From NCBI GenBank assembly GCA_963978895.1, contig OZ022238.1, positions 26,752,617 to 26,816,616 of the forward strand: a stretch of 64,000 nucleotides of DNA, written 5' to 3'. Numbering within the stretch: position 1 is the first letter of the stretch; each line of letters opens with the position of its first letter. This DNA comes from Erpobdella octoculata (taxonomy: Eukaryota; Annelida; Clitellata; Hirudinida; Erpobdellidae). Both the position numbers and the translations under genes were made by a program. This document shows, one piece after another, positions 39,991 to 51,409 of this stretch. Below the pieces are notes generated by a model that saw only the letters and a program-made list of their open reading frames with translations, searched no databases and was not told the origin of the DNA.

Positions 39991-41470
39991 CTACCCTGTG
40001 ACACTGCAGCGTTGACTGTGGCTGAATAACCCGCAGGGGTACTCAACGGTAGGGACTACAAATGAAACGGCGGTAGCACTTGCCCTCTGCTGTTCGCGAA
40101 CCTTCTTCTCTTCACGCTGGATCCTATGTGGAACACTTCTCTCCTCATCGGCCTGTTTAACGCCGGTTTTCACAGCTGCACGCCAGCCAGAGCGGTCAGA
40201 AGTCGCGATTTCAAGGTTAGCTGGGCTGATGTAGCATGACCTCAAATCCCTCTTGCAGACATCTTTGTAGCCCAGGAAGGGTCTCCCGGTTGAAGGCGTT
40301 CCTTTGGCTAACTGACCATAAAGGATATCCTTTGTGATGCGACCATCATCCATTCTGCAGATGTATCCTAGCCAGCGCAGACATCTCTGAGAGAGGATAA
40401 AAAAAGACGTTCAGTCTCCTCCTTTGACGGGCGTACAAGGTCCAGGTCTCGCTGCCATACAGAAAAGTGTTTAGCACACATGTCCTGTATACCTCCATCC
40501 TTGTCCCGTGAGTCAGCATAGGATTGTCCCACACACGTTTCGCGAGGCGGGCCATGGCAGTTGCTGCCCTGCCTATCTTCACGTTGAGCTCGGCATCCAT
40601 AGACAAGTTGCTCGTGATACTGGAGCCGAGGTACGTAAACCTGTCCACCACGTCTAAGGTGTGGTCTCCGAGGGTGATTTTGGAGACAGAGCTGACATCC
40701 TGTCTCATGACCAGATTTTTCTTCAGGCTGATGGTGAGCCAGAACTTAGTGCATGCCTCCGCGAAACGAGTGATGAGTCGCTGTAGAGCGGCCTCATCGG
40801 CAAAGAGCAATTCTCTGATTAAAATACTGCGCACCTTGGTCTTTGCTCTGAGACGAACAAGGTTGGAAAGATTCCCGTCACTTCGTGAATGTAGGTAGAT
40901 GCCGTTTTCGCATCCTTTGAATGCGTAGCCCAGCAACAAGGAGAAGAAAATGCCGAAAAGTGTTGGGGCCAAAACACATCCTTGTTTAACGTCGCTTTTG
41001 ATGGGAAATGGGTCTGATGATACCCCATCGTACTGGACTGTTCCAGCCATGCCTTCATGAAGCGACTCGACCACCCTCAATAACTTGTGAGGGCATCCTA
41101 TTTTCTCAATAAGGGCAAACAGACCAGACCGGCTGACCAAGTGGAAAGCTTTTGTCAGGTCAATGAAAGCAAGAAATAAAGAACGTCGCTGCTCACGACA
41201 TTTTTCCTGCAGCTGTCTGAGAGAGAACACCATGTCAATGGTTGAACGCCCAGCCCGAAACCCACACTGTGACTCGGGGTATACAGGATCAGCAAGTACC
41301 TGCAGGCGATTAAGGACTACTCTAGCAAAGGCCTTACCCACAGTGCTAAGAAGAGAAATCCCGCGGTAGTTGTTACAGTTGCTACGGTCGCCTTTGTTCT
41401 TATACAGCGTGACAATCCTCGCCTCGCGCATGTCCTGAGGTAATGTTCCTTCTTCCCAGCACTGAAACAA
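39991..41470 (-). pseudogene. LINE reverse transcriptase and C-terminal region
   Basis: The frame 41470-40346 reads MREARIVTLYKNKGDRSN, NNYRGISLLSTVGKAFARVV, FRAGRSTIDMVFSLRQLQE, AFIDLTKAF (motif A), DVKQGCVLAPTLF (motif B) and LLFADEAALQ (motif C). Motif C is normally FADD: the second Asp is Glu here, which should impair catalysis. RFTYLGSSI and VLNTFLYGSETWTLYARQ follow, typical of the family. After a frameshift near 40350 the C-terminus continues (MDDGRITKDILYGQL, GRPFLGYKDVCKRDL) to a stop at 39991. The middle linker is 41496-42216 in other frames. Confidence 0.87.
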
Positions 41471-42219
41471 GAAAGGAACTCTTTCTAAGCAGCTTTCACA
41501 ACCTCCGGCGAAATACCATCGCTGCCGTCACCTTTCCGCAACAGATCGAATCTATCGCCTTACTCAGCTCCTCGATGGTGATTGGCGAGTCAAGCTGCTC
41601 CATTACAGGAAACGGTGTAGTGCCCCTCAAAGCTGCGTCGGTGAAGGCATTTTCTTTCGAGTACAGCTCCCAGAGTGCTCGACCCATCTCTTCATCTGCA
41701 TGCCACGGTCCTTGATGATCTGAGAGAGACTTGAGGGGTGCAACTTTGATAACGTTTGGTCCAAAGGCCTTCTTTATCCCCTGGTACATTGCCCGAGTGT
41801 TTCCGCAACTTGCGTAGGTCTGGATGTCTCGGCAAAGCTCTAGCCATTAGTCATTGGCGCATCTGCAAGCAACCTTTTTGACGTTATTTCGTGTTTCTCT
41901 ATAGGCATCCAGTGTTTTTTCGCAAGGTTTTCTTTTGTACTCAAGGAGAGCAGCGCCTTTAGCATTTATGGCAGGCTCCAGCTTTTTGATCCCAGCCTCA
42001 AACCAGTCTTCACTCTTTCAGGTTTTTTCTCCAAAAGGTTTCTGAGGCGGCCGTGTACACAACATTACGAATGAAGTCCCAGCGTGTTGTGGCACTGTCC
42101 ACGGGACAGTCTTCCAATGCCTTGTCTATGACATTGAAAAAACGCCTGCGTAGCCTAGGCTTTGAGATACCGGCCGTGTCAATGCGAGGCCGGCCTTTCT
42201 GTCTTGAACAATGCATTTG

Positions 42220-42985
42220 TTAAGGTCGAAGACGCACCCTGCTGCTAACCATTGAGTGGTCAGTGTCGCAGTCGGCACTGTGGTAGCTGCTCGTGAGAAG
42301 CACGCAACTCAGCAATGATCTCCTAGTGATGACAAAGTCTAGCTGATGCCAGTGCCTCAACCTGGGATGTTGCCAAGACATTCTGTGGAGGGGTTTGGTA
42401 GAAAAAGAAGTGTTAGTGATGGCAAGCCCGTGAAAAAAACAAAGCTCAAGCAGTCGCGGTCCATTTTCGTTGAACGCTCCGACACCGAAGTGTCCAATGC
42501 AACGTGGCCAAAACGCGTGGTCTGCACCCACTCGGGCATTGAAGTCTCCAAGTAGGAAAAAGTTTTCACTCACCTGCATCTCCCTGATCTTTACCTCAAG
42601 CTCTTCATAGAACACATCTTTAGCCTCAGCTGTGGATGAGAGTGTAGGAGCATACACGCTGAAGATGTGCGTAGGTCCGCAAGAAGTAGTAAGGCGGAAT
42701 GAGAGGATACGCTCGGTTCCCTGAGAAGGAGACTCAATTGACGACAAAAGAGAGTTACGGACTGCGAAACCAACACCATGCAGTCGGTGCTCATCTGAAC
42801 CCAGACCGTGCCAAAAAAAGTGTAATTCTTTTCCTTAAAGCTACCACTAGATACAAGCCGCGTTTCCTGAAGGGCGGCAATGTCAATGTTTCTCTTGGAC
42901 AGCTCGCGATCAATGATGGCGGTTTTCCTGACGTCGCTAATGTTTTGGATGTCGTCAGAGAAGCCAATACACATTGTTCTGACAT
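42220..42985 (-). pseudogene. LINE APE-type endonuclease domain
   Basis: Two overlapping frames carry one domain. 42974-42591 starts with RKTAIIDRELSKRNIDIAAL followed by QETRL (the catalytic Glu). 42747-42220 reads HIFSVYAPT, LLGDFNARVGAD (Asp/Asn pair), QHPRLRHWHQLDFVITRR, and TDHSMV (terminal Asp-His). All expected apurinic-type endonuclease motifs are visible, but a frameshift at about 42750-42800 splits them. This domain nicks the target to prime reverse transcription. Confidence 0.85.
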
Positions 42986-43650
42986 TCCAGGTTTTCAGTC
43001 ATATGACTGGGCTTTTATTAGTTTTTTGATATTTGCCTGGTGCTCAGTTTAACTACAAGCCTGTAGATTTTGTCTGAGCTTCACACACTCGATGAAGCAA
43101 GCAAGTTGTGGCGGGGTAGTACGTTATTGCCCGGGGACTGCCCGGGTTGGGCGGGCGGTAACTTCCCAATGGAGTCAGAAAAACGTCTCCCACCGTCGAG
43201 AACAACCCCTAGCGCCCAACTCTACGCCAATTGAGCCTGGGCTTAAAACAGGTAACTGCTGCTTTCCGTGTTGGTCTTGCGCTGAGACACCGTAGCTGGA
43301 GTGACCTTTCCAGGTGCAAGCCTGGACATGTTTTATGGAGATCATGGGGTGCCAAGAACCAGGGTCCCCCTCTCGGCTTTACTAGCAGAGTCCGGCGGAA
43401 AGGCAAGCCAATACGGCCGGTGCCAGTTCAGCTGCAGGAGGTGCCAGAAAGCGTTGCAATGCTCGACCAACTGCCTTAGGTGCTCCGATCCTGATTTGTA
43501 GACTGGGTTTACTCCCATAGCCTTTGACCATCCAAGACCAGCCTGCAAGGCAGCAGGAAACTTGTGGAAGGCGGGGTCGTTTACTTCCCGTGCTGATGTA
43601 GTACATCGGCCCACAAACCCGAAAGGGTCAATGCGGACTATTGCTTTCCT

Positions 43651-43825
43651 GGTTTGAAATCAGAGTTTTCCTTCTTTTTGGCAGACCCATCTAAAAAGGT
43701 TATGCGAGCTCTGTCTGCCCCGGTTTGAGATCAGAGTTTTCCTTCTCTTAGACAGATCTACCTGAACAGGTTAAGCGAGTCCTGTCTGCCCCGGTTTGAA
43801 ATCAGAGTTAGCCGTTCTCCTAGAT
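43651..43825 (-). repeat. 71-bp tandem repeat in the LINE 5' region
   Basis: Two full units and a partial third (starts 43653, 43724, 43795) around TTTGARATCAGAGTTTTCCT and TCTGTCTGCCCCGG. Tandem 5' UTR repeats are common in LINEs and often carry the promoter. Confidence 0.85.
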
Positions 43826-43932
43826 ACTGTTGGTCCACGGCGCCTTATTTTGTATTATTCGGCGCAACCCCCTGGGAGGGCTTTCCCCATTCGCCACCGG
43901 GAGGACGCGCCCTTATGCCAAAGTATCCCATA

Positions 43933-44111
43933 TGTTGTGACGAGACACTCCAAGTGTTGTCAGGTGCGCCTTCCAAGCTAGCTACCGAGATGTTGCGAGA
44001 AAGTTCTGTTTAGTGTTTAGCGAGTTGCGCGGTATTTACAAATTTACATTACATGTTTCTTGTTATTTATATTGTGTTTTGAAAGAATAAGGTTTTCTGA
44101 AAGACACAACA
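43933..44111 (+). repeat. candidate 5' LTR of the gypsy element
   Basis: About 179 bp with matching inverted termini TGTTGTG...CACAACA just upstream of gag. No second LTR is present to confirm it. Confidence 0.6.
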
Positions 44112-44127
44112 ATTAGCGCAATCGACA

Positions 44128-45175
44128 TGGCTGAAGTTGATAAATTAATTAAATTGTTCGCTAAACAAGAGAACAATTGCGTGAAAAACAACGCGCTGAA
44201 CAAGAAAGAATTCGTGAAAAAGAACGAGCAGAGCATATAAAACAATTGGAGAGGTTTATTTTGAGTTTACATCCATCGGCAAACGTCACAAATATTCCCA
44301 GTTTCGAAACTTTCGATCCTTTGAAAGAATTATGGAAAGATTACTGGGCAAGGTTTGAAACTTTCACTGGTGCTCATTCGGTTCCTGGTCGAAAAATACC
44401 TCAAGTTTTCTTGACAAATCAAACCTCGTCAACATACAAGTTTCTTGATACGTTAGCAAGTCAGCAAACACAGTCAAAGAAAGCGATTGACTTAACGATA
44501 GAAGAAATAGAAATATCTATGGGAAATCAGTTTAACCCATCAAAGTTTGTCGTCCGAGAAAAGTACAAAATCTGGACCGGAATGAAACGAGAACCAGGTG
44601 AAACCATCAACCAGTTGGCGGCAAGAATTCGTCAAGCAGCTACAACTTGTGATTTCACTTCCATCGAGAATCCACAAGACGAAGCATTGAGGTCCAGATT
44701 CCTCTGTTCCGTCAACAATGAAACATTCCTCCGAGCTCTGTTCCGCATAAATGACGATGCGGGTAAAATCGTTCTCTCCGTGGGGCATGTAAAAGAACAG
44801 CGCCTTTGAACAAAGCGGAAAAGGCGCTCAATAAATGATCAAACATTTACAACATTTACAAACATGAGTTATCTTTTGCAAGAGCAATAGAAGATGCAGC
44901 TCAAGTTGCAAAAGAAACCGTTTGCGAAAAAGCCCCATCACCTGAGAGAACGTCTCAGGTATTCAAAGTTGATCGAAGAAAGCAGAAGAAACATACGGAA
45001 TATCATCAGCAGCACGCAACTGATAAAACGACAAATGTTCCTAAAGAAAAGTGTCGACGTTGCGGTAAGAACAACCACACTTTTAAAAAATGTCGTTTTG
45101 CAAACTACATATGCAATTTCTGTCAAAAGAAAGGACATCTGCAAGCTGTTTGTTTAAAAAAGAAAACACAAGTTT
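44128..45175 (+). pseudogene. gypsy Gag with two CCHC zinc knuckles
   Basis: An ATG at 44128 (MAEVDKLIKLFAKQ) is followed by a one-base frameshift. A charged coiled-coil-like stretch (EQERIREKERAEH) and the capsid-like region (LWKDYWARFETFTGAH, then REKYKIWTGMKREPGETINQLAARI) continue to about 44730. A SINE-like insertion breaks the frame there. Gag resumes near 44865 and ends with two perfect CX2CX4HX4C knuckles, CRRCGKNNHTFKKC and CNFCQKKGHLQAVC (about 45052-45158). Confidence 0.82.
44735..44862 (+). mobile_element. SINE-like 3' fragment inside gag
   Basis: Interrupts the capsid/zinc-knuckle linker. It contains AGCGCCTTT...AAAGGCGCTC and ends in ACATTTACA repeats, like the tail of the tRNA-derived SINE at 19745-20082. 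A similar AGCGCCTTT hairpin occurs near 11415. Limits are approximate. Confidence 0.5.
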
Positions 45176-45201
45176 AGTGTATATTTGCATAAGATGAATT
45201 C

Positions 45202-45471
45202 GTGAAAGAACACGTGTTCACCATGAAAGGACAAAATCCTTTGTTGCAACAGTTGACTCTCAACAGTCAACCCTTCAGTTTTCTCGTTGATAGTGGTTCC
45301 AGAGACAACTTTTGTTTACGAGCTGCATGGATCAAACTGGGGAAACCAAAGTTGCAGCTGAATGATAAAAGATATTGTTCAGCAACGGGAGATGACATCC
45401 CAACAGAGGACACATTTGAAACAGAAGTAAAATTTAAAAACTCAGACATTCAATGTCACAAAAGTACATGA
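45202..45471 (+). pseudogene. gypsy protease region
   Basis: FSFLVDSGSRDNFC near 45280 carries the catalytic Asp-Ser-Gly triad of retrotransposon aspartic proteases. The frame is lost near 45460, and the reading continues in another frame toward the RT. Confidence 0.7.
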
Positions 45472-45649
45472 TCTCAACCTACTGGGATTTGAGGCGATAC
45501 GCGATATGAAGATTAAGGTCATCGCATTGCTGTCAAAGAATTTCAGTTCCGTTTAAGTTATAATGGAAACAACAGAAAACCACCTTCAAAATGAATGTCA
45601 ACTTTTGTGTTCTGAATAAAGCGTATTTTTCCATCCACAACTGGGGTGT

Positions 45650-46255
45650 CTTAAATATGTCAAACTAGAAATAAAGTTCAAACCAGATTCGGAACCGATT
45701 TTCTGCAAGCCCCGGACAGTACCGTTTGCTATCCTGGAAGAATTGAACAGTGTGTATGATGCAGGAGTAAGAAAAGGTATATGGATTCCAGCTCAGTTCA
45801 ATCATTATGGAACCCCGGTAGTTCCAGTCAGAAAACGGATTCAACCGAATCAGAAAAAGGCAGGACTAAAAATCTGTGGAGACTACTCGGTAACGATCAG
45901 CTCTCAACTTGAAACACATTGTTACCCAATGCCACTTCCAGAAGCTCTGATGAGAAAACTAAGGGGAAGTTTTTGCTTCAGTAAAATCGATCTCGCAGAT
46001 GCATACCTCCAGATTAAACTGGCGCCAGAAAATCAAAGAAGACTAGCGTTGAGCACGCACAAAAGTGTACTTCTACAAACACGTCTACCTTTTGGCATCA
46101 CTTCAGCTCCAGGTTATTTTCAAAAAATAATGGACAAATTAACGTGTGATCTACCAGGAGTAGCGGTGTATTTAGACGACATTCTAGTGAGTGGAACCAC
46201 AGCTGACGAGCATCTGAGAAACCTACGAAATCTTTTTCAACGTTTACAAGAATGA
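45650..46255 (+). pseudogene. gypsy reverse transcriptase
   Basis: Best preserved from 45743: GIWIPAQFNHYGTPVVPV, motif A CFSKIDLADAYLQI, motif B LPFGITSAPGYFQKIMD, and motif C VYLDDILVSG with both Asp present. A stop at 46253-46255, just after NLFQRLQE, interrupts the run into the thumb and RNase H region. Confidence 0.87.
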
Positions 46256-46760
46256 GGTTTAAAGTGCAATCAAAGGAAATGCGTTTTTGCTCAACCGTCA
46301 GTGGAATACTTGGGACATCGACTCACCAAAAACGGCATAAAAAAGGAAAACGAGTAGATGCAGTGACGAAGATGCCACCGCCAACAAACGTTTCTTCTTT
46401 GCGATCGTTTCTGGGATCGGTACAGTTCTACGGAAAGTTCATCAAGAACCTTTCGACCTTAACCGAACCGTTAACTCGTCTCACAAAAAAAAACACACCA
46501 TGGCAATGGGGCGTCAAAGAAAATGCAGTGTTCCAACATCTTAAAGATATTCTTGCGAATGAAGTTAGTCTAGCTCATTTCGATCCTACGGCTTCCTTAG
46601 GAGTGTCATGCGATGCGTCGGAAGTAGGAATTGGAGCAGTGTTGTTCCACAGATATGGCGATGGTTCTGAACGTCCTCTTTACAACGTGTCTAAAACATT
46701 GACAGACACACAACGACGCTACAGCCAGATTAAAAAAGAATTGGTTGGTTTTTGTAAAAA
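46256..46760 (+). pseudogene. gypsy RT connection and RNase H
   Basis: SSLRSFLGSVQFYGKFIKNL, PWQWGVKENAVFQHLK and SLGVSCDASEVGIGAVLFH (catalytic Asp of RNase H) are followed by RRYSQIKKEL. After about 46755 similarity ends abruptly, inside RNase H. Confidence 0.82.
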
Positions 46761-46864
46761 CAGAGATGACATCCGGATGCTTGGTATAATCATTCCAGCC
46801 GAAGAAATTCCTAAACTTGCTTTTTCCTTTCTTGTTCAAAGGGTCGAAAAGTGACGATTATTTT

Positions 46865-47255
46865 TTTTTTATCTAATTCTACTGGTTCGTTGTTAACGTC
46901 GCGATGTCATTTTCAAGCGAATAAAACTCTATAGCCTTCTTTTGTTCCACCAGTAGACGTTCCAACATGTAGAATGTACTGTTCCATCGTATCTGGACAT
47001 CATCCTGGATAAGTCGGTGGCTGTGGATATGATCCGGCATCAATGTCAGAATTGTTTAAACTTACTTAGATTTTCTGCTTTCGTAGATGGATCGTGCTAC
47101 GGCTATTGTGTCTCCTACAACTTATATATTTTGGTTTTCCTAATGATATTATAATTATTAAAATCACTTAAGTTTCCGCAGGCTGTGTTTTAGAGCCGAT
47201 CACCTAGTAATGCCGATTTTAAGATACTTGACCAAACCGATTATCGGTTCAGCCC
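46865..47255 (-). pseudogene. hAT (ZBED-like) transposase fragment with one terminus
   Basis: Minus strand, about 47040-46880: HRLIQDDVQIRWNSTFYMLE, then RLLVEQKKAI, a conserved segment of ZBED-type hAT transposases. The upstream end TAGGGCTGAACCGATAATCGG-like sequence (about 47255-47235) resembles a hAT terminus and that at 14286. The rest of the gene is gone. Confidence 0.72.
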
Positions 47256-47264
47256 TAATATAAA

Positions 47265-47720
47265 ACTGTTGGAAGAAAAACGTTTTCAGTCACTGTTTAA
47301 ATAAGGTAGAACTCGGTGTTTTGTCTCTCAAGCTATTAGGCAGGTTGTTCCAGAAGGCTAGTCCAGTTGTTGAAAAAACTCTTGATCAAAACCTTTTAGT
47401 GCTTGTTCGAGGTATAATAAAATTGCCTCAGATTGTTGAGCAAAGACGGTGGGAAACAGGAACATCGGAATTCAGTTTTAGCAAAATTTTTGAGGTGTGA
47501 GGTATGCCACGCAGACACTTGTAAAAAAAAAAGAAACTCAACTTGAGTTTAATCCTTAAATGAGTGGACAGCCAGTGAAAACGGTCTTGAATGTCAGCCA
47601 AGATTTTGTTGAATTTGCGTCTTCTAAAGACAAGACGGGCCGTTACTCGCATTACAAACTGCAAGTGACAGTTTTCGCTGTAAGGAATGTACAATTAAAA
47701 TTACAGTTAAATTACAACTG
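47265..47720 (-). pseudogene. L2/CR1-type RT C-terminal remnant
   Basis: RVTARLVFRRRKFNKILADI, DRFHWLSTHLRIKLKLSFFF and YKCLRGIPH match the post-RT region (NAAARLV...HWLPV...YKCLHG). Decayed NNLPNSLR-like sequence lies near 47350. No catalytic box is present. Confidence 0.78.
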
Positions 47721-47996
47721 GTCTAATACTTCTAGTGATTTCATCGACAAGCCCAGCAATGGCACCTACTTTGTCGGATAAGTATAATTTTCCATTATCC
47801 GCTGTCAGTGCTGGACCCCCCCTTCTTTTTCTTTTATACCGAACATTTATTTTATTCCTAGAAATATTGTTTAATATTGAGAAATTAATGAAACCTTATT
47901 TAGTATCTTCTGTTTTGCCACGTATTTATTTGTTCTCAACGAGCCAATCAGAGCGCATGTTAATTCCCGCAATTATTATTGGTGTATATTTCTTAG

Positions 47997-48415
47997 TGTA
48001 GCGAGATTTCTACCGATTATTTAGTTATAAAAATCTCGTGGATTGTAGTTTATATATATATTGATAGGCTGTTAAAATTTGGTATCTTCGCGGTCAAGAT
48101 CTAGGGAGATAAATATATGTATATTATTTGTTTATATCAGCCTATTGATTATTAATTGCTATCGACGAATCAGAGAGGTGGATTCTGATTATGTAACCCG
48201 ATTTCCTTATATAAGGAAGCTCACCATTGCCGTTGGAAGAGGCTCCGCTTGGTTGTTTTTGAGAGAGGGAAAGTCCTGCGCGACTGTTCCACGTTGTTTT
48301 CTCTAATCGCTAATTAATAAACGTTCCTGCTTGCTTTTAAAATTTGATAAAGTTGCTTCTTAAACTTCTTCAAAATAAAGTGTTTGTTGTCAGTAAGCGT
48401 TTGAGGCTCGCTACT
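47997..48415 (+). mobile_element. candidate solo LTR
   Basis: Starts TGTAGCGAG and ends CTCGCTACT, an inverted pair with one mismatch at the last base. A TATATAAG box lies near 48208 and AATAAA signals near 48315 and 48375, as expected of an LTR. No clear TSD was found. Confidence 0.4.
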
Positions 48416-48424
48416 GACGTCCGC

Positions 48425-48900
48425 TTAGCAGTGGACACTGAGTCTTTGCAAATCAGCAATAACTCGTACATCTGCTAAATAGAGTAGATACAGTAGTGGA
48501 CCAAAAACGCTACCTTGTGGTACACCTGCAATATTGCACGCAATTAAAGATTTTACGTCATTAAATGATACTTGTTGCGTCCTGTCAGTGAGAAATGATT
48601 GTAGATATGTGTAATCGGTTAGAAGAATTTCATAATCAACCGTGTCGAACGCAGCCAATAAATCTAGAAGACGAAGCAACAATACGTTACCCCGATCTGC
48701 GGCACCAAGGATATCTGTCCAGATTTTGAAAAGGGATGTTCCGTCGTATGGTGGGCTCGAAAGCCGGGTTGATGTTTCGGAATCAAATCATTTTTTTCAA
48801 GTAAGTCACGAGCTTTGTGTACACTATTCGCTCAATAATTTTGGATATAAACGTCAAGTTGGATATTCATCATTCGGATGGTAGCTTTTAACGTTGCTAA
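48425..48900 (-). pseudogene. CR1-type RT fragment (motifs A and B)
   Basis: LLDLLAAFDTVDYEILL (motif A), LQSFLTDRTQQVSF, then AGVPQGSVFGPLLYLLYLAD (motif B). It ends just before the YADD box would appear. Upstream frames to 48900 retain weak similarity. Confidence 0.8.
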
Positions 48901-49984
48901 TATTCCACCCAGACTTCTTAATTATAGGCGACAGAATTGCAAATTTCTGCTAAGTCGTTAGGGGGCCTTCCTAAAGTGACTTGTTGCACATTGCAAAGAT
49001 AAATGGCAAAAGCTCAAGCAGATATTCTTTGAGAATGGATGTTGGTATCGGGTCAAGAAAGCACGAGTTGGACTTTGACGACAATAGGAGCGTGCCGTTT
49101 ATTGTTTTGAAACATTGAAGTCGGAAATTGTAGGGAAAAGCTTTGTTTTAAATAACGTACCACAAGAAGATTGACAAATATTTCTCAAAAGACAATTTTC
49201 TCAACAAAATAATCTAAGAGGCAAAAACGAGCATGCCGGCGAAGCAGTCGGGATTCATCGTCAAGCAAAACGGCAATCGGATATTTTTCACCACTACCAT
49301 TTGAACAGGAGCAAACTTATTAGCAAGTTTACATAGAACATTTTTGTAGGTTTTAAACAACGACTCCGTAATAGCATTGTCTGGAATTTCAGCGCAAAGT
49401 TCAGAATATCTAATTAAATTTCTAAAAAGATTCCGATTGACTCTTTTCCATCCACATAAATGGCAGGTTTAGTGAGATAATGATCAAATTAACATGTTGC
49501 GGCAATATTTTCTTGGCAAGGTCAGAGGGTTGAAAAATATTTATTAAAAGCTTCAGAATTATCTAAGAAAGATATATGTTGATTGCCTCCTTGTGTTGAA
49601 AAACTATGGCAAGGTGCCTCTGATGCGGATTTATTTATCAAGTTTTTTATTAGTTTTCATATTGCATTTATATTACCCTCACGGGCACAAAACTTTGCAG
49701 AATAGAATGGCTTTATGGCAGAAGATTTTTAAATGATTTCGAAATTTGATAAATTTTTGTTTTCTTTCCAATGAAGGGTTTTTGAGATAACTTGATAAAG
49801 GGTTTTTTTCTTACAAGCTTTTAGAAACAATGGAGTCATCTAATCCTTTCCAAACCTTTAGGTTTTCTGCACTCTAGCAATCCATGGAAAACATGGGTTA
49901 TAGATTTTAAGATATTTTCAAGTAAACAAGGAGTATGCTAACGTAATTTCATCATTTTCTTTAGCTTCAGCAACATCAGACCAA
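48901..49984 (-). other. decayed interior of the CR1-type LINE
   Basis: Lies between the RT fragment and the endonuclease fragment on the same strand at plausible spacing. Short pieces of a LINE linker can be imagined but not read reliably. Confidence 0.35.
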
Positions 49985-51366
49985 TTAGGTACTGCCAATC
50001 TGTCTCCAAAGATCAATTGATAAAAATAGCTGGAAATGATCTGAGATATCATCAATCACCATCTTAGAGAGTGTGTACTTTAAAGGTTGATTTGCAAAGA
50101 TATTATCAATTGCAGAAGCTGAAATCAAATCTTTACTGGTGGGTTTGAAAAATACAGACAGGCCTGCAACGCTTAACAAGTTTATAAATTTTGAAAAAGT
50201 AGGTACATATTATAGAATTTTGGTTGGGGGCGAAATAAGCTGCTTTATCCAGCTATGCACTTGTGTAACGGTTAACAAATTTATAAATTTCAAAAAAACT
50301 ACATATTTTAAAATTTTCCAGGGGGCGAAAAACATTGGAGTGCAACTTTTCTCAGAGCTCAACTATTCTTAAAAATATCTAAAATTTTCAAAACCCTTCT
50401 TTAACTTTTCTTTCCAAAAAACTGATGACCAAAGGGGGGGTGTAGTCAAAGATACTTTTTTACAAAAATGTTCAAAACTCTTTTTACATTTTTCTTCTAA
50501 AAAAGCTGATAGCTGATGACCAAGGGGGCTATCCGGAGGGGAGGTAGTTTTCCAAACATTTTTAATAAACAACTCACCACTTCAGAGGGGCCACTAAATC
50601 ATCATAGGATTTAGTGGACCTATCCATAAAAAAACTCACTCCAACCTCAAAAACCTAAAATATCAGAATAGCTGTTTAAAGTGTATCTATATCAAATTGC
50701 ATAATGTGTTCAAATTAAAAACAAAAACAGAAAATCAGTTCTGTAATGCAAACATTTACAATAAATATTGATTATTTTTAATTGCTGCACTTTTTTACTT
50801 TTTTATGAACTCTCCCCCTGCAAAACTAAAGCAATATTGACAAATTTTTAAAAATCTGATGTGAAACTTTCATTAAAATTCATTACAGTTCCAATCACCG
50901 TAAGAAAGCAAGCTTTTACTAAACGTTGTAAAAAACAAAACATTAGCAGGCATATATAAAACTGTTGCAGCCAATGTAAAGTACACATCGTGGAAATCCA
51001 AAATTAGGTAACTACAATTATAAACAATATGAGTGCTGCTGATGCACCTTGGTTTATATACAAGGTTTACATTCTCAAATCCCGATATAATTTAAGTGTT
51101 TTTCAACCTTTTTCATTTCGTCCCCCTTAAGCGATAAGTCGCCCCCCAAAGCATGACGATTAGTATACATGTAAACACTAGTGTGATGCTAGAATCTTCA
51201 GAAAATTGAAAACAGAAGTAATATGATTCTCATCCATAAGGTTAATATTGAATTCACCAAACAGAGCAAGGGTCGTTTCCTGAGAGTCAAGGCAATCCAA
51301 CACGGTGCGTAGCTCATTATTGAACTTGTGTACACTAGTATTTGTCTTCAAATGTACACAAAACAC
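49985..51366 (-). pseudogene. CR1-type endonuclease domain, split
   Basis: 51366-51178 reads ELRTVLDCLDSQETTLALFG followed by EFNINLM, the G-D/E-F-N endonuclease motif with Glu in place of the usual Asp. 50179-49985 reads SASAIDNIFANQPLKYTLSK and DDISDHFQLFLS, the closing Asp-His motif. The two halves are adjacent in the protein but about 1 kb apart here. Confidence 0.72.
50180..51177. mobile_element. ~1-kb insertion splitting the CR1 endonuclease
   Basis: AT-rich with paired elements such as AACAAGTTTATAAATTT at 50175 and 50277. G- or C-rich patches lie near 50225, 50320 and 51120-51150. The class is unknown and no TSD could be assigned. Confidence 0.4.
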
Positions 51367-51409
51367 GTATCTTATTATTTTGTTAAAAAAAACAAAATAC
51401 TGAATTTTA

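Larger units (their letters stand above)
43933..46854 (+). mobile_element. Ty3/gypsy LTR retrotransposon, 3'-truncated
   Basis: 5' LTR, gag with two zinc knuckles, protease, reverse transcriptase and RNase H in gypsy order on the plus strand. Integrase and the 3' LTR are missing: similarity stops near 46760 and a hAT-derived piece begins near 46865. Frameshifts and stops in gag, protease and the RT/RNase H junction make it defective. Left as fragments; no restored reading is given. Confidence 0.85.
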
